DNA from: Amycolatopsis sp. CA-230715 | GTDB lineage: Bacteria > Actinomycetota > Actinomycetes > Mycobacteriales > Pseudonocardiaceae | Direction: 5' to 3' | DNA length: 64,000 nt | Assembly (NCBI RefSeq): GCF_018736145.1 | Contig: NZ_CP059997.1 | Coordinates: 3,595,501 to 3,659,500, forward strand | Shown: one piece after another, positions 1-8,877 of the stretch | How the letters are laid out: every line of letters begins with the position of its first letter | How positions within the stretch are numbered: the first letter of the stretch is position 1 | Translations under genes and position numbers: made by a program | The notes under the pieces: model-generated | Told to the model about the DNA's origin: nothing | What the model saw: the letters and a program-made list of their open reading frames with translations, nothing else | Databases searched by the model: none

Positions 1-1119
1 GCGCACCACGCCGTCCAGCTCGGGGAGCCGGTTGTCGAGCCGCAGGAGCTCCGCGTCGACGACCTCGGCCGCGCGCTTGCGCAACGCCGTGACCGTCGGG
101 GTGACCTCGGCGCTGCGCTGCCCGGCCAGGTACGCCCTGACCTCGTCGAGCACGATCCCGGTCGCGCGCGCGGTCTGCTTCGCGGTGCTGACGCCCCCGG
201 TCTCGTCCATCCGGCGGCGGACGGTCTCCAAGTCGACCAGCTCGACGTCCGCGACCGCGGTCACGCCGGGGTCCACGTCGCGCGGGAGCCCGAGGTCGCA
301 GATCACCAGCGGGCGGCCGGCCCTCGGCAGCACGTGGTCGGAATTCAGTACCGATGCATGCGCACCGGTACAGCACAGCACCACGTCGGCTTCGGTGACC
401 GCGGCCGTCAGATCCGCCATCGGCACCGCGGTCGCGGGCACGCCCTGTTCGGTCACCGACGCGGCGAGCCGCTCGGCGTTCGCGAAGGTGCGGTTCGCCA
501 CCACGATCGACCCGATCTCGGCCTTGCGCAGCTGCGACGCGGTCAACGCGCCCATCGAGCCGGCGCCCACGATCAGGGCGCGCTTGCCCGAGACGTCCCC
601 GGCCTCGGCGAGCGCCTGCGACACGACCGACGCGCCGAGCGCGTCGAGGCCGGTCTCGCTGTGCACCCGCTTGCCGACCCGCAAGGTGGACTGGATCAGC
701 TCGTGCAGCGTGCGGCCGACGGTGCCCGCTTCGCGCGCGGTGGCGTAGGCGGCGCGCACCTGGCCGAGGATCTGGGTCTCGCCGACGACCATCGAGTCCA
801 GCCCGGACGCGACCGAGTACAGGTGCTCGACGGCCGCACCGGCGTAGTGCACGTACATGCTGTCGTACAGCGCGGCAGGCTCGACCCCGGCCTGGCGGGC
901 GAGCACGGCCGAAATATCGGCGAGGCCGCCGTGGAAGGCCTCGACCACCGCGTAGACCTCGATGCGGTTGCACGTGGAAACGAGCATGACCTCGCTCACG
1001 TGCTCCGCCTGCTGCAGTTCGTACAGCGCCTTCGGCACCTCGGCGGCCGGCACCGCGACCCGCTCGAGCGTCGCGAGGTCCGCGGTGCGGTGCGAAAGTC
1101 CCACAGCCAGCACGCTCAT
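1..1119 (-). CDS. hemA: Glutamyl-tRNA reductase (3' end outside window)
   Basis: Reduces glutamyl-tRNA(Glu) with NADPH to glutamate-1-semialdehyde, the first committed step of haem and other tetrapyrrole synthesis. 373 codons are visible and no stop is reached, so the C-terminal dimerisation region is cut by the left edge. The N-terminal domain ends in STCNRIEVY with the thioester-forming Cys at residue 50, and a Rossmann motif VGAGSMG lies at 184-190. The ATG is preceded by GAGGGGG eight bases upstream. It follows rex by 28 bp, so rex-hemA is probably one transcript, as known in Streptomyces and other actinomycetes; regulation by Rex is inferred from that order. Confidence 0.96.
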   Translation of the reverse strand, partial: MSVLAVGLSHRTADLATLERVAVPAAEVPKALYELQQAEHVSEVMLVSTCNRIEVYAVVEAFHGGLADISAVLARQAGVEPAALYDSMYVHYAGAAVEHLYSVASGLDSMVVGETQILGQVRAAYATAREAGTVGRTLHELIQSTLRVGKRVHSETGLDALGASVVSQALAEAGDVSGKRALIVGAGSMGALTASQLRKAEIGSIVVANRTFANAERLAASVTEQGVPATAVPMADLTAAVTEADVVLCCTGAHASVLNSDHVLPRAGRPLVICDLGLPRDVDPGVTAVADVELVDLETVRRRMDETGGVSTAKQTARATGIVLDEVRAYLAGQRSAEVTPTVTALRKRAAEVVDAELLRLDNRLPELDGVVR

Positions 1120-1147
1120 CGTGCGGACCCCCTCGTCGTGTCCGTGC

Positions 1148-2005
1148 TCACCGCACCACCATTCCGTTGCCGAGCCGGAGCCCATCGCTCCCGGACCCAT
1201 TGTCCCCCCGCCGGGCATCGTTCAGTTTTTCGTCCGCGCGCCGCGCCACGTGGAAGGACAGGATCTGCAGTTCGACCGCGAGATCCACCTTCCGCACCTC
1301 GATGTGCTCCGGCACCTGCAGCACCACCGGCGCGAAGTTCAGGATGCACTGGACACCACCCGCGACCAGCCGGTCGCACACCGACTGCGCGGCCGTCGGC
1401 GGCGTCGCGATGACCCCGATCGAGATCTCCCGCTCGGCGCACACCCTGGGGATGTCGTCGAGGTGGGACACCGGCAGCCCGCCGACCGGCACCCCGATCA
1501 GGTCGGGATCGACGTCGAAGAGCGCGTCGACGGGGAACCCCCGGCCGGGGAACCCGCCGTAGTTGGCCAACGCGTGGCCGAGGTTACCGATTCCGACCAC
1601 GGCCACCTTGTGCTTGCGGGTCAGCCCCAGCGTCCGCTCGATCTGCCCGACGAGCACCGCGACGTCGTAGCCGACCCCGCGGGTGCCGTAGGAACCGAGG
1701 TACGAAAGGTCTTTCCGCAGCTTCGCCGAGTTGACGCCGGCTGCGGTCGAAAGCTCCTCGCTGGAGACCGTGGTGCCGCCCTGCTCCTGCATCGCGGACA
1801 GCACCCGCAGGTAGACGGCGAGCCGCGCGACGGCGGCTTCCGGGATCGCCTTCGCCCGGACCGCGTCGCCCTCACCAGCGGGAACGGCGGGCATCTCGGC
1901 GGTGGGCGCGTTGTCGGCGTCCGGTCCCGCCAGGGGTTTGACCGCGGCTCGCGTGCGCTTGTGCGCGGCTTCGGCGCCGTTTCGCCGGCCTCGCTGTGCC
2001 ACCAC
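1148..2005 (-). CDS. rex: Redox-sensing transcriptional repressor Rex
   Basis: Rex senses the NADH/NAD+ ratio and represses respiratory and haem genes when NADH is low. Visible parts are an Ala/Pro-rich N-terminal tail of about 50 residues, a winged helix (about 53-115, including SSEELSTAAGVNSAKLRKDL and YGTRGVGYDV), and a Rossmann NADH domain beginning KVAVVGIGNLGHALANYGGF at about 133. At 285 residues it is slightly long for the family because of the tail. The GTG start has AAGGAGAG nearby upstream; a second GTG follows directly. It heads the rex-hemA unit, and a Rex-type operator lies about 140 bp upstream. Confidence 0.96.
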   Translation of the reverse strand: MVAQRGRRNGAEAAHKRTRAAVKPLAGPDADNAPTAEMPAVPAGEGDAVRAKAIPEAAVARLAVYLRVLSAMQEQGGTTVSSEELSTAAGVNSAKLRKDLSYLGSYGTRGVGYDVAVLVGQIERTLGLTRKHKVAVVGIGNLGHALANYGGFPGRGFPVDALFDVDPDLIGVPVGGLPVSHLDDIPRVCAEREISIGVIATPPTAAQSVCDRLVAGGVQCILNFAPVVLQVPEHIEVRKVDLAVELQILSFHVARRADEKLNDARRGDNGSGSDGLRLGNGMVVR

Positions 2006-2144
2006 GCTGGCTCTCCTTCACCGCATCACGAGCATCGGTTCGGACGGGGCGAACACCGGTCGCCCGAAACTGACCCTTGACCTCGCGGGCCGTCTCCGGT
2101 TCGATGCCCGGGGCCGCACGGGGTACCGGCAATACGGTAGCCAC

Positions 2145-2162
2145 TTGTGAACGCAGGCACAA
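2145..2162. promoter_or_regulatory. Candidate Rex operator (ROP)
   Basis: TTGTGAACGCAGGCACAA is an imperfect inverted repeat: the left half TTGTGAAC matches the actinobacterial Rex operator and the right half GGCACAA is one change from ideal. It lies upstream of rex, where autoregulation of rex-hemA is known in Streptomyces. Binding is inferred. Confidence 0.6.
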
Positions 2163-2215
2163 AGTCACTGGTCGTGAGCATGACCAGGGGCACATTCCGG
2201 CCCGCCGCGCACGGG

Positions 2216-2249
2216 AACGCCCGGGGCGGCGCGGGCCGCCCCGGGCGTT
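2216..2249 (-). terminator. Hairpin downstream of fasciclin gene
   Basis: Perfect 15-bp inverted repeat (AACGCCCGGGGCGGC and its complement, 4-base loop) about 20 bases past the fasciclin stop codon. There is no U tract on the minus strand but TTTT follows on the plus strand, so it may separate the convergent sides rather than act as a classical terminator. Confidence 0.6.
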
Positions 2250-2268
2250 TTCACCGACCGATTCGCCG

Positions 2269-2946
2269 TTACTTGTTGGTACCGGGCATCAGAACCTTGC
2301 CGATGACGAACACGGTCGCGTTCTTGACCGGCACGTTCCCGCACAGCACCGGGGCGCCGTTCACGGTCATCTTGTCGCCGGAGCCCGCGATCTTCAGGTC
2401 GCCGCCCTCGGCGCCGTCGAGCGTCGGGACCATGCCCGCCGCCTCGAGGCCCTTCGCGTCGTAGCGCTTCGGCACGACGTGGTACTTGAGGATCTTGGTC
2501 AGGTCGGCGGGCTTACCGGCCAGCTCGGTGAACTTGGCGTCGCCGAGTTCCTTGAACGCCGGGTCGTCCGCGGGCGCGAACACGGTCAGCTCCTGAGCGC
2601 TGTTCAACGGGTCCACCAGGTTGGTGGCCTTCACCGCGGTGACCAGCTTGGTCAGCAGCGGGTTGTTGCTCGCGGCGGTGGCGACCGGATCGGACACCAT
2701 GCCGTCCACCGAGCCGGGGCCGGTGGCGGGGACCTTCGAACACGCCGGGCCGAAGACGTCGGCCTTGGTGGTCACCCCGGTGCCCGCGGGCGCGGCGGCC
2801 GAGCTGGACGACATCGGCGAACTGGGCGCGGGCGCGCTGCTGCTGTTGTTGCCGCTGCCCGACCCGCTGTCGCTGCCGCAGGCAGCCATCGAGAACGCGG
2901 CGACGGTGGCAACGCCGAGCCCGGCGACGCGACGCAGATTGCTCAC
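2269..2946 (-). CDS. Fasciclin-domain secreted lipoprotein (MPT70/MPT83-like)
   Basis: An exported lipoprotein of 225 residues. The N-terminus has a short positive region, a hydrophobic segment and a lipobox FSMAAC with lipidated Cys at 23. A Ser/Gly/Ala-rich linker follows to about residue 62, then one FAS1 domain to the end (motifs LTVFAPADDPAF, LKYHVVPKRYDAKGL, GKVLMPGTNK). FAS1 domains mediate adhesion or protein contacts at the cell surface. GTG start with GGAG about ten bases upstream. It lies directly downstream of the molybdopterin enzyme in the same direction; an accessory role to that enzyme is inferred from neighbourhood only. Confidence 0.92.
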   Translation of the reverse strand: MSNLRRVAGLGVATVAAFSMAACGSDSGSGSGNNSSSAPAPSSPMSSSSAAAPAGTGVTTKADVFGPACSKVPATGPGSVDGMVSDPVATAASNNPLLTKLVTAVKATNLVDPLNSAQELTVFAPADDPAFKELGDAKFTELAGKPADLTKILKYHVVPKRYDAKGLEAAGMVPTLDGAEGGDLKIAGSGDKMTVNGAPVLCGNVPVKNATVFVIGKVLMPGTNK

Positions 2947-3090
2947 GGGAAATCAACTCCATTCACGTCCGGAAAGGGCCGGACACCGCTGACGACTTTG
3001 TTGTCAGCAGGCATTCGGTCCCGGACAGAAGTTGGCTTGCCGCACGTTCGAGTTAATCGAGCATTTTTTCGCGAGCACCGGGTTTCGCGA

Positions 3091-4668
3091 TCATTGCGCG
3101 TCGAAAACGACGGTGTGCCAGCCGGTGGCTCCGTCCGGAACGGTGCTCGCGCGCTGTTCCGTCTGCGTGTAACCCAGTTTGTCCGTCGCGCGCACCGCCA
3201 CGGTGTGGCTGCCCTTCGGCACGTCCGCCAGCAGGTGCCACATCCGCCACGTGTTGTCGTTGAACACAGTGGACAGTTCGGCCGCCTGCCACGGCCCGTT
3301 GTCGAGCCGCACTTCGACCTTTTCGATCCCGGTCGTCTGCGCCCACGCGATCCCGGAAACGGTGACCTTGCCCGCGGGCAGGCTCTGGAACCCTTGCGGG
3401 GAGTCGATCCTGGACATCGTCTTGATCGGCCCCTGCTCGCCCCAGCCGCGGTCGAGCCAGTAGCCGCGCCGCGCCTGCCACGTGGTCAGTTCGAGATCCG
3501 CGACCCATTTCGTGCCGGAAACGTACCCGTAGAGACCCGGGATCACGATGCGCGCCGGGAAACCGTGTTCGAGCGGCAGCGGCTCGCCGTTCATGCCGAT
3601 CGCGAGCATCGCGCCGCGTTTCGGGTCCAGCGCGGCCTCGACCGGGCTGCCGCAGGTCCAGCCGTCGGAACTGGTCGCGAAAAGCTGCTGCGCGCCCGGC
3701 TGGACCCCGGCCTCGTCCAGCAGATCCCGCAACCACACGCCGACGAAGTTCGCGGTCGAAATGTAGGGGCCGCCGACCTCGTTCGAAACGCAGGTCATGG
3801 TCACCGTCTGTTCGACGAGCGGGCGGTTCCGGATCTCGGTGTAGTCGAAGGTGACTTCCCGGTCGACCATTCCGTGCACGCGCAGGCTCCAGTCCTCGGC
3901 GCGCACCTGCGGGACCACCAATGCGGTGTCGATGCGGTAGAAGTCCTTGTTCGGGGTGATGAACGGCGGCGTGCCGAGCTTGGCGAAATCGGCGTCGGCC
4001 GGGATCGGCGGCGCCGCCTTCGCCGGCGTGAGCTTCCCGACCATCGCGCGCGAACTCTCCGCGTCGTTCGCCGACCCGATGAACTGACCGGCGAGCGCGG
4101 CGACCCCGGCCCCGGCGGCGACCCCGCCGGTGGTCACCAGGAACTGGCGGCGCGTCGTGCCGTCCCCGGCTCCGCCGGCGACCGACGGCGTCCGAAGCGC
4201 GAGCGAGTGCAGCCGGGTGAACACCCCGATGCCCGCCAGCAAGGTCACCACCGGTGCGAGCAGCGCGACCGGGCCAAGGTCCTGCCGCACGTACACCGCG
4301 GCGATCCCGGCGGCGCCGAGGATCCCGATGACGAGCTGCCCCGGTAGCGGTTTGCGTCGCGAAAACAGCCCCGCCAGCATCGCGAACACCACGAGCAGGA
4401 CGCCCAGCCCCAGCTTGAGGACCGGTTTGTCCCAGGTCTCCAGCGTCCGCTCCGCCCATTTGACGATCGGCTGCGGGCTGTGGTCGATGACGAAGTTGGC
4501 GACCGCGAGGAACGGGGACGCGGTCGTCCCGACGAACGCGGCGACGAGCTGGCCCGCGCCCAGCGCCGCGGCCAGCGCCACGACCCCGAGCAGCGCGGCC
4601 CACCACTTCCCGATACGCGGGCTCGTCGGTGCGGCGGTGCTGGGCGGGTCGGTGACCTGGGTGCTCAC
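3091..4668 (-). CDS. Membrane-anchored molybdopterin oxidoreductase (sulfite oxidase fold)
   Basis: A 525-residue protein with about five hydrophobic segments in the first 160 residues, then an internal twin-arginine-like stretch TTRRQFLVTTGG, then a sulfite-oxidase/MsrP-type molybdopterin domain. The Mo-ligating Cys is in TMTCVSNEVGG, and GWTCGSPVEAAL and GFPARIVIPGLYGYVSGTKW are family landmarks; a C-terminal Mo-co dimerisation domain follows (KVTVSGIAWAQTTGIEKVEV). The enzyme domain should face outside the membrane. The substrate is unknown; sulfite, methionine sulfoxide or another oxo compound is possible. No cytochrome partner is encoded nearby. The GTG start gives the complete membrane domain. 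Confidence 0.9.
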   Translation of the reverse strand: MSTQVTDPPSTAAPTSPRIGKWWAALLGVVALAAALGAGQLVAAFVGTTASPFLAVANFVIDHSPQPIVKWAERTLETWDKPVLKLGLGVLLVVFAMLAGLFSRRKPLPGQLVIGILGAAGIAAVYVRQDLGPVALLAPVVTLLAGIGVFTRLHSLALRTPSVAGGAGDGTTRRQFLVTTGGVAAGAGVAALAGQFIGSANDAESSRAMVGKLTPAKAAPPIPADADFAKLGTPPFITPNKDFYRIDTALVVPQVRAEDWSLRVHGMVDREVTFDYTEIRNRPLVEQTVTMTCVSNEVGGPYISTANFVGVWLRDLLDEAGVQPGAQQLFATSSDGWTCGSPVEAALDPKRGAMLAIGMNGEPLPLEHGFPARIVIPGLYGYVSGTKWVADLELTTWQARRGYWLDRGWGEQGPIKTMSRIDSPQGFQSLPAGKVTVSGIAWAQTTGIEKVEVRLDNGPWQAAELSTVFNDNTWRMWHLLADVPKGSHTVAVRATDKLGYTQTEQRASTVPDGATGWHTVVFDAQ

Positions 4669-4760
4669 GGCGGCCTCTCACGATTCGCGGGCGGCCCCGG
4701 CACCGGGGCCTCTACCCCCATCTTCGGAGCGAGCCGGGGTTCCGATTGGCCCGTTCGCCC

Positions 4761-5003
4761 TTACGAATCCCTTAAGGCGCGCCGGAGACGGTCCTCTTCG
4801 ACCTTCCAATAGCCGTGCTCGTCGCCGTCGACCAGGATCACCGGCACGCGGTCGCCGTACTCGGCGCGCCACTCCGGATCGCTGTCGACGTCCGCGACAC
4901 CCCATTCGACCCCGAGCTCGGCGCAGATCCGCTCGACGTCCCGTTCGGCGGTGACGCACGCCGAACAGCCCTGCCTGGTCATCACGGTCACCTGGTGCGA
5001 CAT
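4761..5003 (-). CDS. Mini-glutaredoxin / thioredoxin-fold protein
   Basis: An 80-residue protein with a CSAC redox motif (residues 13-16, MTRQGCSACVTAE) and a cis-Pro motif DRVPVILVDGDEHG, the layout of the DUF836 glutaredoxin-like family. It probably acts as a small cytosolic thiol reductase. It starts 14 bp after the acyl-CoA synthetase stop and is likely cotranscribed with it. A homologue sits beside hemA in mycobacteria (Rv0508) and streptomycetes, so its presence here is part of the conserved block. The ATG start fits the family N-terminus. Confidence 0.9.
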   Translation of the reverse strand: MSHQVTVMTRQGCSACVTAERDVERICAELGVEWGVADVDSDPEWRAEYGDRVPVILVDGDEHGYWKVEEDRLRRALRDS

Positions 5004-5017
5004 GGGGTCATCCTGCC

Positions 5018-6523
5018 TCACCGCAGGCGCACGCGGCGGAGCTTGCCGGTCGGCGAATGTGGCAGCTCGGTGACGAATTCGACCGTGCGCGGCACCTTGT
5101 ACCCGGCGAGCCTGGTCGCGCAGTGGTCCACCACCTGCTGCTCGGACAGGGACGCGCCGGCGACCGGCACGACGACCGCCTTGACCGCCTCGCCGCTGCG
5201 CTCGTCGAGCACGCCGACGACCGCCGCCTCGGCGACCTCCGGCAGCTCCCCGACGGCGGCTTCGACCTCGTGGGGATAGACGTTGAACCCGTTCACGATG
5301 ATGAGGTCGTTGGCGCGGTCCACCAGGTGGAGGTCGCCGTCGACGTCGAGGTAGCCGACATCGCCGGTGCGGAACCAGCCCTCCCCGTCGGGCCCGTGCG
5401 CGCCGTCCGGCCAGTACCCGGAGAACAGGTTCGCGCCGCGGACCGCGACCAGCCCGGTGCCGCCGACCTCCTCCTCGAGGGTGTCGTCCGGCTCGTCCGG
5501 ATCGAGCAGCACCGGCTCGCTGTCCCCGTCCGGTTCGACCAGCCGCACCTCGACACCCGGCAGCGGGCGGCCGACCGATCCCGGCTTCGGGTACCCGGTG
5601 ACCAGCGTCGAGGTCACCACGGGCGCCGTCTCGGTGAGGCCGTAGCCCTCGTAGACGCCGATTCCGGTCGCCTGCCGGATCGCGGCGAGCACCTTCGGGT
5701 GCAGTGGCGCCGCACCGGAGGTCAGCTTGCCGACGGTGGAAAGGCCTTCGCCGAGTTCGTCCGGCGGCAGCGCCGCGAACTCGGCGTACATCGCGGGCAC
5801 CCCGGCGAGCGCGGTGATCCGGTGCTCGGCGCACTGGTCGAGCGCCTTCCGCGCGTCGAACCTCGGCGCGAGCACCACCGTGGCACCGGTCGCGGTGGCC
5901 AGCAGCAGGCCGGGCCCCAGCCCGTAGACGTGGAACAGCGGGATCGCCAGCAGCGCGCGGTCACCGCTTTCCAGCGCGGGCGGGCGGACCTGCCGGAGCT
6001 GGTCCACGTTCGCCAGCAGCGCGCGGTGCGACAGCATCACGCCGCGCGGCGGGCCGGTGGTGCCCGACGTGTACGACAGGACCGCGATGTCCTCGCCGGT
6101 ACCGACAGCCGGTACCGATTCACCCGCATCGAAACCGGGTTCGAGTTTTCGAACGTCTCCGAAACCCTCGCCTTGGGTGATCAGGAGAGTCGCGCCGCTG
6201 TGCGAGAGGACCGTCTCGATCTCCGGTGCGGGCGCTTGCGGCGAAACCGGCACCGCGATCCCGCCCGCGCGCACGACCGCGAAGAACGCCACCGCGAAGG
6301 CGGCCGACGTCGGCACCTGCACGGCGACTCGGTCCCCCTGCCGCATGCCGGCCTCGGCGAACCTGCGCGCCTGGCCGTTGACCGCGGCGTCGAACTCTTC
6401 CCACGTGTAGGTGGCCTTGGCCTCGGTACCGGTCAGCGCGGTATCGATCAGCGCGGTGCCGCCTGGCCGCTCGCGCGCCGCCTCAGCCAGCAGATCCGCC
6501 ACATTGCCGGGCTCCGCGCTCAC
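5018..6523 (-). CDS. Acyl-CoA synthetase / AMP-binding ligase
   Basis: A member of the ANL adenylating superfamily, expected to activate a carboxylic acid with ATP and transfer it to CoA. 501 residues. The ATP-binding loop is SYTSGTTGPPRGVMLSH, followed by YEGYGLTETAPVV and the hinge WFRTGDVGYLDVDGD; the catalytic Lys lies in LPHSPTGKLRRVRLR at the end. The GTG start at 6523 is chosen because GAGAGG lies about seven bases upstream and an N-terminus VSAEPGNVADLLAEAA fits the family; longer upstream reading lacks conserved sequence. The substrate cannot be read from the sequence, and the C-terminal domain is compact. Confidence 0.88.
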   Translation of the reverse strand: MSAEPGNVADLLAEAARERPGGTALIDTALTGTEAKATYTWEEFDAAVNGQARRFAEAGMRQGDRVAVQVPTSAAFAVAFFAVVRAGGIAVPVSPQAPAPEIETVLSHSGATLLITQGEGFGDVRKLEPGFDAGESVPAVGTGEDIAVLSYTSGTTGPPRGVMLSHRALLANVDQLRQVRPPALESGDRALLAIPLFHVYGLGPGLLLATATGATVVLAPRFDARKALDQCAEHRITALAGVPAMYAEFAALPPDELGEGLSTVGKLTSGAAPLHPKVLAAIRQATGIGVYEGYGLTETAPVVTSTLVTGYPKPGSVGRPLPGVEVRLVEPDGDSEPVLLDPDEPDDTLEEEVGGTGLVAVRGANLFSGYWPDGAHGPDGEGWFRTGDVGYLDVDGDLHLVDRANDLIIVNGFNVYPHEVEAAVGELPEVAEAAVVGVLDERSGEAVKAVVVPVAGASLSEQQVVDHCATRLAGYKVPRTVEFVTELPHSPTGKLRRVRLR

Positions 6524-6908
6524 AGTCCACCTCTCGCCGCGACGTGATGATCGGCCCCAGTCTGGCATCCCGGCGCGCCTCGCGGCGACGGCGGTTTTCC
6601 GGCCCCGGACCTCGGCACGGCCGGTCGGCCGCGCGTACCCGCACCGGTCGCGGACGGGCCCCGTCCCATCCCCCGTCATGGGGAGCCCGCGCGGTCGTCG
6701 CACTTTCGCAACCGGTACAGCACTACCTACTTTCGGGTAACAACCCGTATGCTGCTCCTCGTCCCCACGTGGTGTTGATCACGGGGGCGTGGAGGCGGAG
6801 CCGCGTCCAGGGCTTCGGCACCCGCTCACGAGGCGGTCGCCGGGGTTCCCCGGCTCCGGAGTAGCCAGTGGTCGCCGGGGGCATCGGGGCTGAAGGAGGT
6901 CCGACACG
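6524..6908. other. Intergenic region before the ECF sigma gene
   Basis: 385 bp between divergent genes. It contains a short inverted repeat CGGGT-AACA-ACCCG at 6734-6747 and a strong Shine-Dalgarno sequence (GAAGGAGG) just before 6909. It must hold promoters for both sides, but I cannot identify a convincing -35/-10 pair. No gene is seen in it. Confidence 0.5.
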
Positions 6909-7589
6909 ATGAGCCTGCACGTCGCCACGAGTCGTGGTCCTGCCGTTGTGCGTGCCGGGCACTCCCTCCACCGGCCCGCGGCCAAAACCGCGGGTGAGGC
7001 GCCCGCGGAGCAGGCGGAATCGGTGAACGAAGGCTGGGAACTGGTCCACGCCGCGCAAGGCGGCGACAACGCCGCCTTCGGCAGGCTGTACGACCGCTAC
7101 GTCGATGTCGTGTTCCGCTACGTGCTGTTCCGCGTCGGCGACCGCGACCTCGCCGAGGACGTCACCAGCGAGACCTTCCTCCGCGCGCTGCGGCGGATCA
7201 CCTCGGTCAGCTACCAGGGCCGCGATGTCGGCGCCTGGTTCATCACGATCGCCAGGAACCTCGTGCTCGACCACGTCAAGTCCAGCCGGTTCCGGCTCGA
7301 AGTGGTCACCGACGAGGTCAGCGACTCCGGCACGGCCCCGTTCGGCACCGCGACGCCCGCCGCGGGCCCCGAGCAGCAGGCGATCTCCAGCGCGACCAGG
7401 GCCGAACTGCTGCGCTGCATCTCCGATCTCGGCGACGACCAGCGCGAATGCATCGTGCTCAGGTTCATCCAGGGCCTGTCCGTCGCCGAAACGGCGAGGA
7501 TCATGAACCGCAACGACGGCGCCATCAAGGCACTCCAGCACCGCGCCGTCCGCCGTCTGGCGCAACTTCTGCCCACCGGCCTGCGCTGA
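6909..7589 (+). CDS. ECF RNA polymerase sigma factor, BldN-like
   Basis: A 226-residue ECF sigma factor. An unstructured N-terminal extension of about 40 residues precedes region 2 (AFGRLYDRYVDVVFRY, DLAEDVTSETFLRALRRI, GAWFITIARNLVLDH) and region 4 (LGDDQRECIVLRFIQGLSVAETARIMNRNDGAIKALQHRAVRRL, split here for length as regions 4.1 and 4.2). N-terminal extension, a DUF5667 membrane partner downstream and linkage to rex-hemA are the arrangement of bldN-rsbN in Streptomyces, where BldN drives aerial-development genes. The ATG follows GAAGGAGG at ideal spacing. Equivalence to BldN is inferred from context. Confidence 0.9.
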   Translation: MSLHVATSRGPAVVRAGHSLHRPAAKTAGEAPAEQAESVNEGWELVHAAQGGDNAAFGRLYDRYVDVVFRYVLFRVGDRDLAEDVTSETFLRALRRITSVSYQGRDVGAWFITIARNLVLDHVKSSRFRLEVVTDEVSDSGTAPFGTATPAAGPEQQAISSATRAELLRCISDLGDDQRECIVLRFIQGLSVAETARIMNRNDGAIKALQHRAVRRLAQLLPTGLR

Positions 7590-7674
7590 GGAGGGACGCG
7601 GCGTAACCACGAGCCGCCGCCACTCGTTGCCACCGTTGACTGACGGCGTACGGCCGTGGAGACGGAGCTGAGCG

Positions 7675-8769
7675 GTGAACGTTCCCGGGTGGCCCCCGCG
7701 GAGCCGGGCGGAAGACGAGGACTTCGCCCGCGCCGTCGATGGTGGTGCGCCCAGCCGCGAGGACGACGAACTCGCCGTCGTCGGGGCATTGCGGGGGCTC
7801 GGCGATATCGGGACCCTCGACGAAGCCACCCGTCATCGCATCCACAGCGGCATCATCGAACGCCTCGCGCCCGCCGACGGGGAACGGGACGAGCCGCGGC
7901 GGCCGCGTGTGCTCGCCGGGGTTCTCGCGGCGGCGGCCGCGGCGGTGCTCATCGTCGGCGCGCTCGGGCTCCTGCTGTCAAAGGACGCGCTGCCCGGCGA
8001 CACCCTGTACGACATCAAGCGCGCGGGCGAATCGACGTCGCTCGGATTGACCTTCGACGAGCAGGGCAAGGCCGCGAAGTACCTCGAGTTCGCCGGCACG
8101 CGGCTGGACGAACTGGTCGCGCTGCGGGGAAAGGACGCCGCCGAACCCGGGTACCACCGCGTGCTGGCCGACTTCCGCACCGACGCCGCCCAGGGCGCGG
8201 CACGGTTGAGCGTGCTCGGCGTCGAAGACGGCGGCGCGCAGCTGACGAAGCTCCGTGAGTGGACGAGGCAGCAATCGGTGCGGCTCGAAGCGGCGAAAGC
8301 GGATCTCCCGCCGTCGACGAGCGCGAGCTTCGACGCTTCCGTGGGCCTCCTGAGCCGGATCGAAGCGCGCGCTGGCGCGCTCGCCGGACGGCTGCAGTGC
8401 TACCTCATCACCACCGGCGAATCGGACGATCTCGGCGCCGTGCCCGCGACCGGCCCGTGCGACCAGCCGCAGGGCAACCAGGGCGCCGCGCAGGGCGAGC
8501 CGCAGCCCACGATCGCGCCCGCGCCGCGCGAGGACCTTTCGGGCGGGACCGTGCCGATTCCGACCCAGCGGATGCTCTCCCAGCTCGACAGCCCGTCGCC
8601 GACCCCGCCGTCGCCGACCGCGCCCGGCGCGGTGAGCACGCCGCCGCCGGTGATCCCGCCGCCGATCCCGACACCGACCGGTCCCCGCCTGCCGAGCGTG
8701 GCGACGAAACCGCCGCTGATTTCGATCCCCCCGCTGATCCCCGGCGTGCCGGGGCTCGGCATAGGGTAA
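7675..8769 (+). CDS. DUF5667 membrane protein, probable anti-sigma partner (RsbN-like)
   Basis: A single-pass membrane protein of 364 residues. About 78 cytoplasmic residues precede a transmembrane helix (about 79-101, very Ala/Val/Leu rich), and the DUF5667 signature ALPGDTLYDIKRAGE follows immediately outside. The last 110 residues are Pro-rich with repeated PPP and PSPTPPSPT runs. It lies 85 bp downstream of the ECF sigma gene in the same direction. In Streptomyces the equivalent neighbour RsbN is the BldN anti-sigma factor, so the cytoplasmic part probably binds the sigma factor; this is inference. GTG start with GGAG upstream. Confidence 0.8.
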   Translation: MNVPGWPPRSRAEDEDFARAVDGGAPSREDDELAVVGALRGLGDIGTLDEATRHRIHSGIIERLAPADGERDEPRRPRVLAGVLAAAAAAVLIVGALGLLLSKDALPGDTLYDIKRAGESTSLGLTFDEQGKAAKYLEFAGTRLDELVALRGKDAAEPGYHRVLADFRTDAAQGAARLSVLGVEDGGAQLTKLREWTRQQSVRLEAAKADLPPSTSASFDASVGLLSRIEARAGALAGRLQCYLITTGESDDLGAVPATGPCDQPQGNQGAAQGEPQPTIAPAPREDLSGGTVPIPTQRMLSQLDSPSPTPPSPTAPGAVSTPPPVIPPPIPTPTGPRLPSVATKPPLISIPPLIPGVPGLGIG

Positions 8770-8877
8770 GGGGTTTCCCACAGTCCAGTGGGTCATGGAC
8801 GGCTGCGGGCACGCCGGGTGCACGCGCTCGCTACCCTGGTGGCAGGCGCCCGGTTCGCCGGGCCGCAGGAGCGGATC

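Noticed and set aside
2077..4347. Very long open frame on the plus strand over the fasciclin and molybdoenzyme genes
   Set aside because: Arg/His/Gly/Pro-rich translation without domains, opposite to two well-supported genes; typical antisense frame in GC-rich DNA.
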